The notes: generated by a model from the sequence alone, not told the origin. Counted from the stretch's first letter, positions 34,077-42,826 are shown. The stretch: 64,000 nucleotides of DNA from Calothrix sp. NIES-2098 (GCA_002368175.1 AP018172.1:5521001-5585000); one strand, 5' to 3'. Made by a program: numbers and translations.

Positions 34077-34511
34077 GAGTGATAAATATGTATGTTGTTT
34101 AATTTTAATATTTTTTAAAAAACTAAATTTAGTTGCAAAAAAGTTTAAACTCTTTTTTGATTATAAAAATTATTGTTGCTCATAAACTATCGTTTATGGG
34201 TAGAACTTGATAATCTCATGAGTATCTTGAGTTAGAAAAATATCTCAAGCAATCATCGAAATTAATTATTGACAAAATAGAAATAATATGTAAGAGAAGG
34301 AAAATATTAAATATTACAATTATTCATCAATCTTGTGAAAGATTTGAGAAAAGTGAAACGCAATGTATTTCAGGAAATCTAGTTGTTAGAGTGTAATTTC
34401 TCAAAAGTAAAAACCGAACTCTGTACCTGTATTTTTAATCAAATTTCTCAAAAGTAAAAACCGAACTCTGTACCTGTATTTTTAATCAAAATTGTACCTC
34501 AAGGCTAAAGC
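34077..34511. other. divergent intergenic region with tandem duplication
   Basis: AT-rich region upstream of both the DUF1997 gene and pheA. Its right end carries the 47-bp tandem repeat listed separately. No ORF is present. Confidence 0.5.
34395..34488. repeat. 47-bp perfect tandem duplication before pheA
   Basis: The unit begins AATTTCTCAAAAGTAAAAAC and ends TTTTTAATCA. Copies run 34395-34441 and 34442-34488 and are identical base for base. The second copy ends 23 bases before the pheA ATG. The duplication could double a promoter or leader element; perfect identity means it is recent. Confidence 0.95.
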
Positions 34512-35381
34512 ATGACATTATCGATCGCACATTTAGGACCTCCTGGCACTTACGCAGAGCAAGCAGCCGTTTTTTATGCTAACTGGCTGAAGCAAACCAC
34601 AGGAGTTGAAGCTACTTTATGTCCTTATCCGAGCATTGCCCAATCACTCCAAGCCATTGCTGAAGGACAGACCAAGTTAGCTGTTGTGCCAGTGGAAAAT
34701 TCTATTGAGGGCAGTGTGACCATGACAATGGATACACTATGGTTGTTGGATAGTTTACGAATTCAGTTGGCTTTAGTCTTGCCCATTACCCATACCTTAA
34801 TTTCTTGCGCGACAAGTTTAGAGAGTATTAAAACTGTTTATTCACATCCCCAAGCTTTGGCTCAATGTCAAGGATGGTTAGGGCGCTTTCTCCCCACTGT
34901 GCAGCTGATTCCCAGCAATTCTACAACCGAAGCATTGCAGCTTCTTAAACCAGACATCACATCTGCGGCGATCGCATCTATGAGAGCAGCTGAACTCTAT
35001 AATCTACCTATACTTGCTACTGCTATAAATGACCACCCAGAAAACTGCACCCGCTTTTGGGTAGTTAGTCAAGCTCAAACAGAAAATTCACACCACACAT
35101 CTTCGACAAATACTACTCATACATCGCTGGCTTTTAGTTTACCTGCGAATCTACCTGGGGCACTTGTTAAACCCTTGCAGATATTTGCACAACTAGGGAT
35201 TAACCTTAGTCGGATTGAATCTCGTCCAACAAAGCGTTCTCTCGGAGAATATTTATTTTTTATCGATTTAGAAGCAGATGCAAATACACTAAAAATGCAA
35301 TCCGCTTTGGCAGAATTAAGCAGCTACACTGAAATCTTAAAAATTTTTGGTAGCTACAATATTCTCCCGATCGCAACATAA
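34512..35381 (+). CDS. pheA: prephenate dehydratase
   Basis: 289 residues; converts prephenate to phenylpyruvate for phenylalanine synthesis. The catalytic domain (1-190) shows SIAHLGPPGTYAEQAA, VVPVENSIEGSV and the catalytic TRF motif in NCTRFWVV (about 182). The C-terminal ACT domain (about 205-285) has GALVKPLQIFAQLGINLSRIE and ESRPTKRS, the phenylalanine-binding GALV and ESRP motifs, so feedback inhibition by phenylalanine is expected. There is no chorismate mutase domain. The length is normal. It converges on the LON-domain gene with only 19 bases between stops. Confidence 0.96.
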   Translation: MTLSIAHLGPPGTYAEQAAVFYANWLKQTTGVEATLCPYPSIAQSLQAIAEGQTKLAVVPVENSIEGSVTMTMDTLWLLDSLRIQLALVLPITHTLISCATSLESIKTVYSHPQALAQCQGWLGRFLPTVQLIPSNSTTEALQLLKPDITSAAIASMRAAELYNLPILATAINDHPENCTRFWVVSQAQTENSHHTSSTNTTHTSLAFSLPANLPGALVKPLQIFAQLGINLSRIESRPTKRSLGEYLFFIDLEADANTLKMQSALAELSSYTEILKIFGSYNILPIAT

Positions 35382-35400
35382 CAGCCAGTTGACTATTAAC

Positions 35401-36051
35401 TCACAGCTTCTGGTTAAATGTGTCTTTGAGAACAGTACGGGCTGCCAAGTGATTGCGTGTAGAAGTTAGAATTTCTGATTCCCTTTCTAAACGAGCCGCC
35501 GTATCGCGCATTTCCAATAATGACTGCTGCTCTGCGGCAACACCATAAAGGTTACTTGCTACCCAATAAGATAATTCTGTGGGTAGATCGGGGACATCTT
35601 CTGGTAGCTCAATGTTTTGTTCGGTTAACTTAGCTGAAAGACGCACAACATCTCGTAGCAGCTGCTCTACTTCCGAAGCTAAAGGTCGCAAATCCTTGGT
35701 TGGTGGCTGGTCTTCAATCCACTCGACTAAACCCACTCGGTAAGGTTTTTCTCTGATATATTCTAGAACCCGGAATCTTTGCTGCCCTAAAGTTAACATC
35801 TTCATCCGATCGTCTGGCAATCGCTGGTAATGAATAATCTCTGCACAACAACCAACGTTTGCAATCGTGCCTTTGACTGGATCGACCATCAAAACGCCAA
35901 ACCTGCGATCGCTTTCTAGAATCGTGTTCATCATGATTCTGTAGCGAAATTCAAATATATGCAGGGGTAAGGGTCTGCTAGGAAAAAGAACTACATCAGG
36001 TAACGGGAACAGAGGTAGTTCGCGAACTGCAATTCTAGAAGAGGATGCCAT
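35401..36051 (-). CDS. LON N-terminal-type substrate-binding protein
   Basis: 216 residues. It carries the LON peptidase N-terminal (substrate-binding) domain without protease parts: ELPLFPLPDVVLFPSRPLPLHIF, FRYRIMMNTILESDRRFGV and QQRFRVLEYI. The C-terminal 80 residues are helical (VEQLLRDVVRLSAKL, LLEMRDTAARLERESEIL). Stand-alone proteins of this kind are common in cyanobacteria; their role is unknown, perhaps as substrate adaptors. It lies downstream of the str operon terminator. Confidence 0.88.
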   Translation of the reverse strand: MASSSRIAVRELPLFPLPDVVLFPSRPLPLHIFEFRYRIMMNTILESDRRFGVLMVDPVKGTIANVGCCAEIIHYQRLPDDRMKMLTLGQQRFRVLEYIREKPYRVGLVEWIEDQPPTKDLRPLASEVEQLLRDVVRLSAKLTEQNIELPEDVPDLPTELSYWVASNLYGVAAEQQSLLEMRDTAARLERESEILTSTRNHLAARTVLKDTFNQKL

Positions 36052-36144
36052 AGTTACTTAGGTATAAAGATAATCTTTAAGATTTAAAATGCTCTGCTTC
36101 TCCCGTAATTTGTTTACATTCTATCATTTGTTTTCTAGCTAAAT

Positions 36145-36174
36145 AAAAAGCCCTGAGATGGATTACTTCAGGGC
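36145..36174 (-). terminator. str operon intrinsic terminator
   Basis: GCCCTGA (36150-36156) and TCAGGGC (36168-36174) form a 7-bp GC-rich stem with an 11-base loop. On the minus strand it is followed by TTTTTATTT. It lies 86 bases after the rpsJ stop and before the LON-domain gene start, so it ends the str operon. Confidence 0.8.
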
Positions 36175-36259
36175 AATGTAAATCTTACTACTAGAGTCAA
36201 GAGTCAATGGTCAAGGTGAAAGTTAATTACTCTGGACTATGGACTTTTGACTGTTGACT

Positions 36260-36577
36260 TTAAAGTTTTACTTCAATGTCTACCCCGGATGGGAGATCCA
36301 GCTTCATCAACGCATCAATAGTTTTGGAAGAAGGCTGATAGATATCAATGATTCGGCGATGGGTGCGAGTTTCAAAATGTTCGCGGGAATCTTTATCTAC
36401 GTGAGGCGATCGCAGCACACAATAGATCTTACGTTTTGTTGGTAAAGGAATTGGCCCGATAGCTGTGGCGTTAGTGCGGTTAGCGGTGTCTACAATCTTC
36501 TCGCAAGATGTATCCAATAAGCGACGATCGAAAGCTTGTAAGCGGATTCTAATTTTCTGCTGCTGTAGAGTTGCCAT
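36260..36577 (-). CDS. rpsJ: 30S ribosomal protein S10 (uS10)
   Basis: 105 residues, a full-length uS10 (MATLQQQKIRIRLQAFDRRLLD; GPIPLPTKRKIYCVLRSPHVDKDSR split by usual conserved blocks; SREHFETRTHRR). It belongs to the 30S head and, with NusB, to the antitermination complex. It is the last gene of the str operon, separated from tuf by about 170 bases holding a strong hairpin. In the cyanobacterial arrangement, rpsJ follows tuf rather than heading the S10 operon. Confidence 0.97.
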   Translation of the reverse strand: MATLQQQKIRIRLQAFDRRLLDTSCEKIVDTANRTNATAIGPIPLPTKRKIYCVLRSPHVDKDSREHFETRTHRRIIDIYQPSSKTIDALMKLDLPSGVDIEVKL

Positions 36578-36687
36578 CTTTAGTTTTCTAGGTTCTGATT
36601 AATTAGAGGAATGGATACTGAAGAATAAAGAATTGATAAGAGCCAGGATAATAATTTTACCCTATACTTCTTCTCTAAAGGGAAGAG

Positions 36688-36725
36688 AAAGGAGCAGAGA
36701 CTTATTGTCCTATCTCTGCTCCTTT
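36688..36725 (-). terminator. hairpin between tuf and rpsJ
   Basis: AAAGGAGCAGAGA (36688-36700) and TCTCTGCTCCTTT (36713-36725) form a perfect 13-bp stem with a 12-base loop, 20 bases after the tuf stop on the minus strand. It is followed by CTCTTCCC rather than a T-run. It probably attenuates or stabilises the tuf transcript, lowering rpsJ expression relative to tuf. Confidence 0.65.
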
Positions 36726-36744
36726 TGATGAGGATCAAAAAGTG

Positions 36745-37974
36745 CTATTTGATGATCTTAGAAACCACACCAGCACCGATGGTACGACCACCTTCACGAA
36801 TCGCAAAGCGCATCCCTTGCTCAATCGCAATTGGGTTGATCAATTCTACAGTCATTTTGATGCGATCGCCTGGCATTACCATTTCTGCCGTACTGCCATC
36901 ATCAGAGGTGAAGGCTTGGATTGTGCCAGTTACATCTGTTGTGCGTACATAGAACTGGGGACGGTAGCCAGAGAAAAATGGTGTTTTCCGACCACCTTCT
37001 TTTTCCGTCAGAACGTAGACTTCACCTTCAAATTGAGTATGAGGTGTAATCGAACCGGGTTTAGCTAACACCATACCCCGTTCAATATCGGTCTTTTGGA
37101 TACCGCGCAGTAGTACACCTGCGTTATCCCCTGCCATACCTTCATCGAGACTCTTCTTAAACATCTCGATACCAGTGACGGTGGTGTTACGGGTGTCTCT
37201 AATACCCACCAACTCAACCACATCACCGACCTTAACTTTACCGCGTTCAATCCGGCCTGTAGCAACAGTACCACGACCTGTGATGGAGAATACGTCTTCT
37301 ACCGCCATCAGGAAGGGTTGATCGACAGCCCGTTCTGGGGTGGGGATGTAGGAGTCTACAGCATCCATCAATTCGTAGATTTTATCTACCCACTCATTCT
37401 CGCCACGCTGGGTCTTAGGATTCTTGGTCATTGCTTCTAAAGCTTGGAGACCAGATCCTTTGATAATGGGGATGTCGTCACCAGGGAAATCGTAGCTAGA
37501 AAGCAGTTCACGCAGTTCTAGTTCTACTAGCTCTAGGAGTTCTGGGTCATCCATCAAGTCTTCTTTGTTTAAGAAGACAACCAAGCTGGGAACGCCTACC
37601 TGTTTTGCTAACAGGATATGTTCGCGGGTTTGGGGCATAGGGCCATCGGTAGCAGCAACTACAAGAATGGCTCCATCCATCTGCGCTGCACCAGTGATCA
37701 TGTTTTTCACGTAGTCAGCGTGTCCGGGACAGTCTACGTGAGCATAGTGACGATTTTGGGTTTCGTACTCAACGTGAGCTGTATTGATGGTAATACCCCG
37801 CGCCTTTTCTTCTGGTGCGTTGTCGATTTGGTCGTAGCCTTTAGCTACAGCTTGGCCCAGAGCTGCCAAGGTCATGGTGATAGCTGCTGTTAATGTTGTT
37901 TTACCGTGGTCAACGTGGCCAACAGTACCGATGTTAACGTGGGGTTTGGTTCTTTCAAACTTTGCGCGTGCCAT
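36745..37974 (-). CDS. tuf: elongation factor Tu
   Basis: 409 residues. EF-Tu brings aminoacyl-tRNA to the ribosomal A site with GTP. G1 is GHVDHGKTTL, switch I is RGITINTAHVEYE, G3 is VDCPGHADYVKNM, and G4 is FLNKEDL (NKxD with Glu at the variable position). The ten-residue insertion near SGLQALEAMTKNP is typical of cyanobacterial and plastid EF-Tu. The C-terminus ends GRTIGAGVVSKIIK. It starts 22 bases after fusA. Confidence 0.98.
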   Translation of the reverse strand: MARAKFERTKPHVNIGTVGHVDHGKTTLTAAITMTLAALGQAVAKGYDQIDNAPEEKARGITINTAHVEYETQNRHYAHVDCPGHADYVKNMITGAAQMDGAILVVAATDGPMPQTREHILLAKQVGVPSLVVFLNKEDLMDDPELLELVELELRELLSSYDFPGDDIPIIKGSGLQALEAMTKNPKTQRGENEWVDKIYELMDAVDSYIPTPERAVDQPFLMAVEDVFSITGRGTVATGRIERGKVKVGDVVELVGIRDTRNTTVTGIEMFKKSLDEGMAGDNAGVLLRGIQKTDIERGMVLAKPGSITPHTQFEGEVYVLTEKEGGRKTPFFSGYRPQFYVRTTDVTGTIQAFTSDDGSTAEMVMPGDRIKMTVELINPIAIEQGMRFAIREGGRTIGAGVVSKIIK

Positions 37975-37996
37975 GAATGCTCGTTTCCTTTTTTAA

Positions 37997-40075
37997 TTAA
38001 GCGTTCCCTTTGCTTTTTGCAATGATTGCCTCAGCCACGTTGCGAGGCACTTCGTCGTAGTGGCTAAACTCCATTGAGAAGATGCCCCGACCTTGGGTTT
38101 TAGACCGGATATCGGTGGCGTAGCCAAACATTTCTGCCAATGGGACTTTAGCAGTCACTTTAGCAAGACCTTGCTCAGATCCCATACCCTCAATTTGTCC
38201 CCGACGGGAGTTGAGGTCGCCCATGACATCGCCCAGGAAGTTTTCTGGAACTTCGACTTCGACTTTCATCATAGGCTCTAACAGGACGGGCGAAGCTTTG
38301 TGTGCCGCTTCTTTCAATGCCATAGAACCGGCGATTTTGAAAGCCATTTCTGAAGAGTCTACATCATGGTAAGAGCCATCAACTAAAGTGGCTTTCACAT
38401 CAATGAGTGGATAGCCAGCTAAAATCCCGGATTCGCAGCATTCTTTCATTCCTTGTTCGGCAGGGCCAATGTACTCTTTCGGTACCACACCACCCACAAT
38501 CTTAGAAACAAATTCAAAGCCGCTTCCTGGTTCACCTGGTTCCAAATCGATCACAACGTGACCGTATTGACCCTTACCACCACTTTGACGGATAAATTTA
38601 CCTTCAACTCTAGAGACTGGTTTACGAATTGTTTCGCGGTAAGCTACTTGGGGCGCACCCACATTTGCTTCCACTTTAAATTCACGTAACATCCGGTCTA
38701 CGAGAATTTCTAGGTGTAGCTCTCCCATCCCTGCAATCACTGTTTGGTTGGTTTCAGGATCGACGCTGACGCGGAAAGTCGGGTCTTCTTCTGAGAGGGA
38801 TTGCAACGCCTTGGATAATTTATCCATATCGTTCTTGGTTTTGGGTTCAACCGCCACCGAGATTACAGGCTCAGGGATGAATAGAGATTCCAGTATGACT
38901 GGCGCACCTTCATCACTTAGGGTGTCTCCTGTCAAGGTATCTTTCAAACCTAACGCTGCGCCCAAATCTCCTGCCCGCATTTCTTCGACATCTAGCCGTT
39001 CATCTGCTTTTAAAATCACGAGGCGGGAGATCCGTTCTTTCTTATTCTTGGTTGCGTTGAGAACGTAGCTACCCTTCTTCAGGACGCCAGAATAAACGCG
39101 GACAAAGGTTAGGCGACCGTATGGGTCAGCCATAATTTTGAATGCCAAAGCTGATAAAGGTTCGTTATCATCAGCCCGACGTTCAACGGTATCACCGTTA
39201 GGCAAAGTGCCTTGAATTGCGGGGACATCAATTGGTGCTGGCAGGTAATCTACAACTGCATCCAGCATCAGCTGTACGCCCTTGTTTTTGAAGGCTGAAC
39301 CACAAAGTACTGGAACAATCGTACCTGCGATTGTTCCTTTCCGCAGTGCAGTTTGAATTTCCGCTTCTGTAAGTTCTTCGCCCTCGAAGTACTTAGTCAT
39401 CAAATCGTCATCGGTTTCTGCTACCGCTTCGATGAGTTTGGTGCGGTATTCTGCTGCTTGCTCTTGCAAGTCGGCGGGAATCTCAGTTTCCTGAATATCT
39501 GTTCCCTGATCGTTGTTGTAAATATAGGCACGCATCCGTACCAGGTCAACGATGCCTTTAAATTCGGTTTCGCTACCAATTGGCAGTTGAATGGCAATAG
39601 CATTTGCTCGCAAGCGATCGCGCATTTGCTCGTGAACTCTGTAGAAGTTCGCGCCTGTGCGATCCATTTTGTTAATAAAGGCTATCCGCGGCACTTTATA
39701 GCGGTCTGCTTGACGCCACACTGTTTCCGATTGGGGTTGTACACCACCTACAGAACAAAATACGGCGATTACACCATCCAACACACGCATGGAGCGCTCA
39801 ACTTCGATAGTGAAGTCAACGTGACCTGGAGTATCGATAATGTTAATTTGATGATCTTTCCAGCTGGTACTAATAGCAGCAGCAGTGATGGTAATACCTC
39901 TCTCCCGCTCCTGTTCCATCCAGTCGGTGACGGCGGTTCCTTCGTGGACTTCGCCAATCTTATGAATTATCCCAGAGTAAAACAATATTCTCTCTGTTGT
40001 TGTTGTCTTGCCCGCATCTATATGCGCCGCAATACCGATATTGCGTACTCTCTCTAGCGGGATCGTACGTGCCAC
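37997..40075 (-). CDS. fusA: elongation factor G
   Basis: 692 residues; EF-G drives translocation using GTP. The G domain shows AHIDAGKTTTTERIL (G1), ERERGITITAAA (G2), DTPGHVDFTIEVERSMRVLDG (split blocks of G3), and FINKMDRTGA (G4). Domain IV contains the conserved GQYGHVVIDLEP. Length is typical of full bacterial EF-G. It sits between rpsG and tuf, as expected for the str operon. Confidence 0.98.
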   Translation of the reverse strand: MARTIPLERVRNIGIAAHIDAGKTTTTERILFYSGIIHKIGEVHEGTAVTDWMEQERERGITITAAAISTSWKDHQINIIDTPGHVDFTIEVERSMRVLDGVIAVFCSVGGVQPQSETVWRQADRYKVPRIAFINKMDRTGANFYRVHEQMRDRLRANAIAIQLPIGSETEFKGIVDLVRMRAYIYNNDQGTDIQETEIPADLQEQAAEYRTKLIEAVAETDDDLMTKYFEGEELTEAEIQTALRKGTIAGTIVPVLCGSAFKNKGVQLMLDAVVDYLPAPIDVPAIQGTLPNGDTVERRADDNEPLSALAFKIMADPYGRLTFVRVYSGVLKKGSYVLNATKNKKERISRLVILKADERLDVEEMRAGDLGAALGLKDTLTGDTLSDEGAPVILESLFIPEPVISVAVEPKTKNDMDKLSKALQSLSEEDPTFRVSVDPETNQTVIAGMGELHLEILVDRMLREFKVEANVGAPQVAYRETIRKPVSRVEGKFIRQSGGKGQYGHVVIDLEPGEPGSGFEFVSKIVGGVVPKEYIGPAEQGMKECCESGILAGYPLIDVKATLVDGSYHDVDSSEMAFKIAGSMALKEAAHKASPVLLEPMMKVEVEVPENFLGDVMGDLNSRRGQIEGMGSEQGLAKVTAKVPLAEMFGYATDIRSKTQGRGIFSMEFSHYDEVPRNVAEAIIAKSKGNA

Positions 40076-40170
40076 AGTAGCCTCCTATAGTTTTTGCCTC
40101 ATGATATCTTGTATATTACTCTTTGTTAAGATTCTATACTTTTACGGAAAACCGTCTTTTTTGAAAATCC

Positions 40171-40201
40171 GCGATATATCGCTGTTATGCCGATATATCG
40201 C
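40171..40201 (-). promoter_or_regulatory. paired palindromes between rpsG and fusA
   Basis: GCGATATATCG (40171-40181) and CGATATATCGC (40191-40201) form an 11-bp inverted repeat with a 9-base loop, starting 9 bases after the rpsG stop (40211 on the minus strand). Each arm is itself palindromic. No T-run follows on the minus strand. It may be a processing hairpin or attenuator, or a translational control site ahead of fusA. Confidence 0.45.
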
Positions 40202-40210
40202 TTCATAAAT

Positions 40211-40681
40211 TTAGTAACGATAGTGAGCAAAGGCTTTGTTAGCTTCCGCCATGCGGTGTGTTTCTTCCCGCTTGCGAATAGCGTTTCCGGTTTCGTTGGC
40301 AGCATCCATTAACTCATTGGCTAATTTGCCAGCCATTGTCCGTCCGGGGCGAGAACGAGAAAATTGTACCAGCCAACGTAGTGCCAGGGTTGTACCTCGT
40401 TCTGAACGCACTTCCATTGGTACTTGGTAAGTGGCTCCACCCACCCGGCGGGCCTTCACTTCTACTAACGGCGTTGCATTGCGCACTGCTCTTTCAAAGG
40501 TTTCTAACGCCGGATTACCCGTGCGTTCTTCAATAGTTTTTAGGGCATCATAAACGATACGTGCGGCCAGTGATTTTTTTCCATGACGCATTACCCGCCG
40601 CATTATCATACTAACGAGGCGGCTATTATAAACTGAGTCAGGCGGAACTGGGCGCCTTTGACTAACACCACGACGAGACAT
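40211..40681 (-). CDS. rpsG: 30S ribosomal protein S7 (uS7)
   Basis: 156 residues, the full-length primary binder of the 3' domain of 16S rRNA and, in E. coli, the str-operon translational repressor. Motifs are MSRRGVSQRRPVPPDSVYNS, MRRVMRHGKKSLA, YQVPMEVRSERGTTLA and MDAANETGNAIRKREETHRMAEANKAF in separate blocks. It is the second gene of the operon, 383 bases after rpsL. Confidence 0.98.
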   Translation of the reverse strand: MSRRGVSQRRPVPPDSVYNSRLVSMIMRRVMRHGKKSLAARIVYDALKTIEERTGNPALETFERAVRNATPLVEVKARRVGGATYQVPMEVRSERGTTLALRWLVQFSRSRPGRTMAGKLANELMDAANETGNAIRKREETHRMAEANKAFAHYRY

Positions 40682-41064
40682 ACTTCACCCTTAATTCGGT
40701 TTTGGCAACGAAATTATATGCTATCAGACACCGGAAACTAAAAGCGGTACGAACCGCCGCTCAAACTTCCTCAATTTTTCTTTTACAGATGCAGCCAGGT
40801 AAACATAATTCACTTGTTACCTGACACCAGATAAACAAGGCGACAACATTAATAAACCTTAATATCTAGATTAAAGCGTTGCTGTCACTTTATCCAATTC
40901 GGATCAAAAGTTCCTACACTTGCTCGCTTAGTGCAGGACTTGATTTGTTGATACAGATACAAGAAGTATAACTAATGCTGCGATCGCGAATACCCTTTGT
41001 TTGTCCCTGAGCTATTCTAGGTTAGACGATTAATCGTACTTTGATGCGATTAATCGCCTAGTTC
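40682..41064 (-). other. long rpsL-rpsG spacer with hairpin
   Basis: A 383-base non-coding gap inside the str operon, unusually long for this pair. A short hairpin lies at 40744-40757 (GCGGT, loop ACGA, ACCGC). On the minus strand it is followed by TTTTAGTT, so it looks like a weak terminator 63 bases before the rpsG start. A second promoter for rpsG could lie upstream of or around it. No ORF is present. Confidence 0.4.
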
Positions 41065-41448
41065 CTATTTTTTCGCTTCTTTTGGACGCTTTGTTCCATA
41101 CTTGGAACGGCCTTGTTTGCGGTCTTTCACTCCGGCTGTATCTAAGGTGCCACGGATGATGTGGTATCGCACACCTGGTAGATCCTTAACCCGACCGCCA
41201 CGAATCATCACAACTGAGTGTTCTTGTAAGTTATGACCAATTCCTGGAATGTAAGCTGTAACTTCAAATCCAGAAGTCAGCCTGACTCTTGCCACTTTCC
41301 GGAGTGCTGAGTTAGGCTTTTTAGGCGTAGTCGTGTATACCCTGGTACAAACACCCCGACGTTGGGGACATTGTTTCAGAGCCGGAGACTTGGTTTTCTG
41401 ACGCGCTTTTTCGCGTTCATTACGTATGAGCTGCTGTATAGTTGGCAT
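41065..41448 (-). CDS. rpsL: 30S ribosomal protein S12 (uS12)
   Basis: 127 residues, first gene of the str operon. uS12 sits at the decoding centre. It reads MPTIQQLIRNEREKAR, CPQRRGVCTRVYTTTPKKPNSALRK (split over the conserved block), the streptomycin-related loop lysines in TTTPKKPNSA, and GVRYHIIRGTLDTAGV. The wild-type PKKPNSA sequence suggests streptomycin sensitivity. It has a typical basic tail (RSKYGTKRPKEAKK). Confidence 0.98.
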   Translation of the reverse strand: MPTIQQLIRNEREKARQKTKSPALKQCPQRRGVCTRVYTTTPKKPNSALRKVARVRLTSGFEVTAYIPGIGHNLQEHSVVMIRGGRVKDLPGVRYHIIRGTLDTAGVKDRKQGRSKYGTKRPKEAKK

Positions 41449-41569
41449 GAGTTACAGCGCGTGAAGCTGCTTAGGGTCTAAGTTTTAACAAATCCTAATT
41501 ATAACTTTTTTCAAGATTCCCTGTCAATTAGTATTTCTCAGTAATTTAAGGGTTATTGAATGTTTTGGA

Positions 41570-41935
41570 CTATTGATGATTGATTAAATATTCTTGAGTG
41601 AAGTCGAAAGAATTACCACAACCACAGGTAGCGATCGCCCCTGGATTTTGGAAGCGAAAGCCACCACCCATCAGATCTTCTGAATAATCCACTGTTAACC
41701 CATGAATATATTTTACACTTTCTGCATCTACAACTAATTGGATGCCATTCAAGTCAAAAGTGCGATCGCCTACTTTTGCTGTTTCATCAAATGACATTTC
41801 ATAAAACCACCCAGAACAACCACCAGCTTTAATTGCTAATCGAAATAGAACATTTTGCGGCTGCTTTAACTTTAATCGCTGAATTTCACTAGCCGCGGCT
41901 GGACTCAACTGAATCATAGAATTTATTGTAGTCAT
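41570..41935 (-). CDS. A-type Fe-S cluster carrier (HesB/IscA/SufA family)
   Basis: 121 residues from the ATG at 41935 (MTTINSMIQLSPAAASEIQRL). An upstream ATG at 42037 opens 34 more residues of unlikely sequence, so I reject it. The three conserved cysteines are in KAGGCSGWFYEM and ATCGCGNSF, matching the A-type carrier pattern (one Cys, then Cys-x-Cys near the C-terminus). The protein should bind a transient [2Fe-2S] or [4Fe-4S] cluster and pass it to apoproteins. No other suf or isc gene is near, so which subtype it is cannot be settled. Confidence 0.92.
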   Translation of the reverse strand: MTTINSMIQLSPAAASEIQRLKLKQPQNVLFRLAIKAGGCSGWFYEMSFDETAKVGDRTFDLNGIQLVVDAESVKYIHGLTVDYSEDLMGGGFRFQNPGAIATCGCGNSFDFTQEYLINHQ

Positions 41936-42084
41936 TTTAAACCCCATCTTTAGAGTATTACAGATGGGTTGATATGGTGATTGAGGTATGAAGAAGGAAA
42001 GTGAAGAATTACAGAGGAAAATAACGCAAAATCCCACCTGACAACCAAGTGGGATGAGTGAAAATATTGCTAAGTCAAAGTAAT

Positions 42085-42513
42085 TTAACGGTTTGGCTCG
42101 CTATTACGAGCATAATCGTCTTGATAACGGATAATATCGTCTTCACCCAAATACTCACCATTCTGTACTTCAATTAAAACCAAGGGAATTACACCAGGAT
42201 TCTCCAGACGATGAGTTGTACATTGAGGTACATAGGTTGACTGATTGTTACTTAACAAAACTTCTTTTTCACCACAAACTACCCTAGCTGTACCAGAAAC
42301 AACAATCCAGTGTTCGCTGCGATGATGATGCATTTGCAAACTGAGGCGATGTCCCGGCTTAACTTCAATGCGTTTGATTTTATATCCGCGCCCCTCTTCC
42401 AAAACTGTAAAAGAACCCCAAGGGCGTAACTCAGTAGCTGCAACGCCTCTGGAATTAATGGCTGGCGGTAAGGGCAGAGTGTTAGTTTGTGTTGCTTCTG
42501 AAAATTGAACCAT
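42085..42513 (-). CDS. cupin-domain phosphomannose isomerase type II-like protein
   Basis: 142 residues; a single-domain cupin matching the C-terminal isomerase domain of GDP-mannose pyrophosphorylase/mannose-6-phosphate isomerase bifunctional enzymes. Motifs are RPWGSFTVLEEG, IEVKPGHRLSLQMHHHRSEHWIVVSGTA (as separate blocks; metal-binding His-x-His and Glu), and YVPQCTTHRLENPG. It would interconvert fructose-6-phosphate and mannose-6-phosphate, feeding mannose into polysaccharides. No pyrophosphorylase domain is present. The glycan enzymes further along the window are compatible with this role, but not adjacent. Confidence 0.88.
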   Translation of the reverse strand: MVQFSEATQTNTLPLPPAINSRGVAATELRPWGSFTVLEEGRGYKIKRIEVKPGHRLSLQMHHHRSEHWIVVSGTARVVCGEKEVLLSNNQSTYVPQCTTHRLENPGVIPLVLIEVQNGEYLGEDDIIRYQDDYARNSEPNR

Positions 42514-42826
42514 AGTGACCTCGTTTGGAGATATAACAAACCGTCTGTACTCTATGAACCATTGATGAAAAATCTGGCGTTATCTTGCAGTAGCGAAAAT
42601 CTGTAATTGAGCCGCACTTTGCCCAACATAGCAAAATCAACTTTGATGCTGTAAAACTCCATTCATTAAACTACTGCGTCTATATGAATTCTTCATCAAT
42701 CAAAATCCCAGCTTATTCTCAACTTTAAAAACAGGCTAGAGATTGGGAACGGGCTCTGGGGGACAAGGGAGCAGGAGAATTGAAATACTTGACTTTTGAC
42801 TTTTGACTCTTGACAAATGCCTTAAT
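42514..42826. other. intergenic region with GACTTTTGAC repeats
   Basis: The right part (about 42785-42818) contains repeated heptads such as CTTGACTTTTGACTTTTGAC, a repeat type that also appears near 4860, 15905, 36195 and 36240. The rest is AT-rich with no gene. Confidence 0.6.

Noticed and set aside
34395..34488. Start of a CRISPR array
   Set aside because: Only two directly abutting identical 47-bp units without spacers; it is a tandem duplication.
39353..40057. 234-codon plus-strand ORF antisense to fusA
   Set aside because: It is a long shadow frame produced by the codon bias of fusA; its translation resembles no protein.
41936..42037. Upstream start for the A-type Fe-S carrier
   Set aside because: It adds 34 residues unlike any family member; the ATG at 41935 gives a standard protein.
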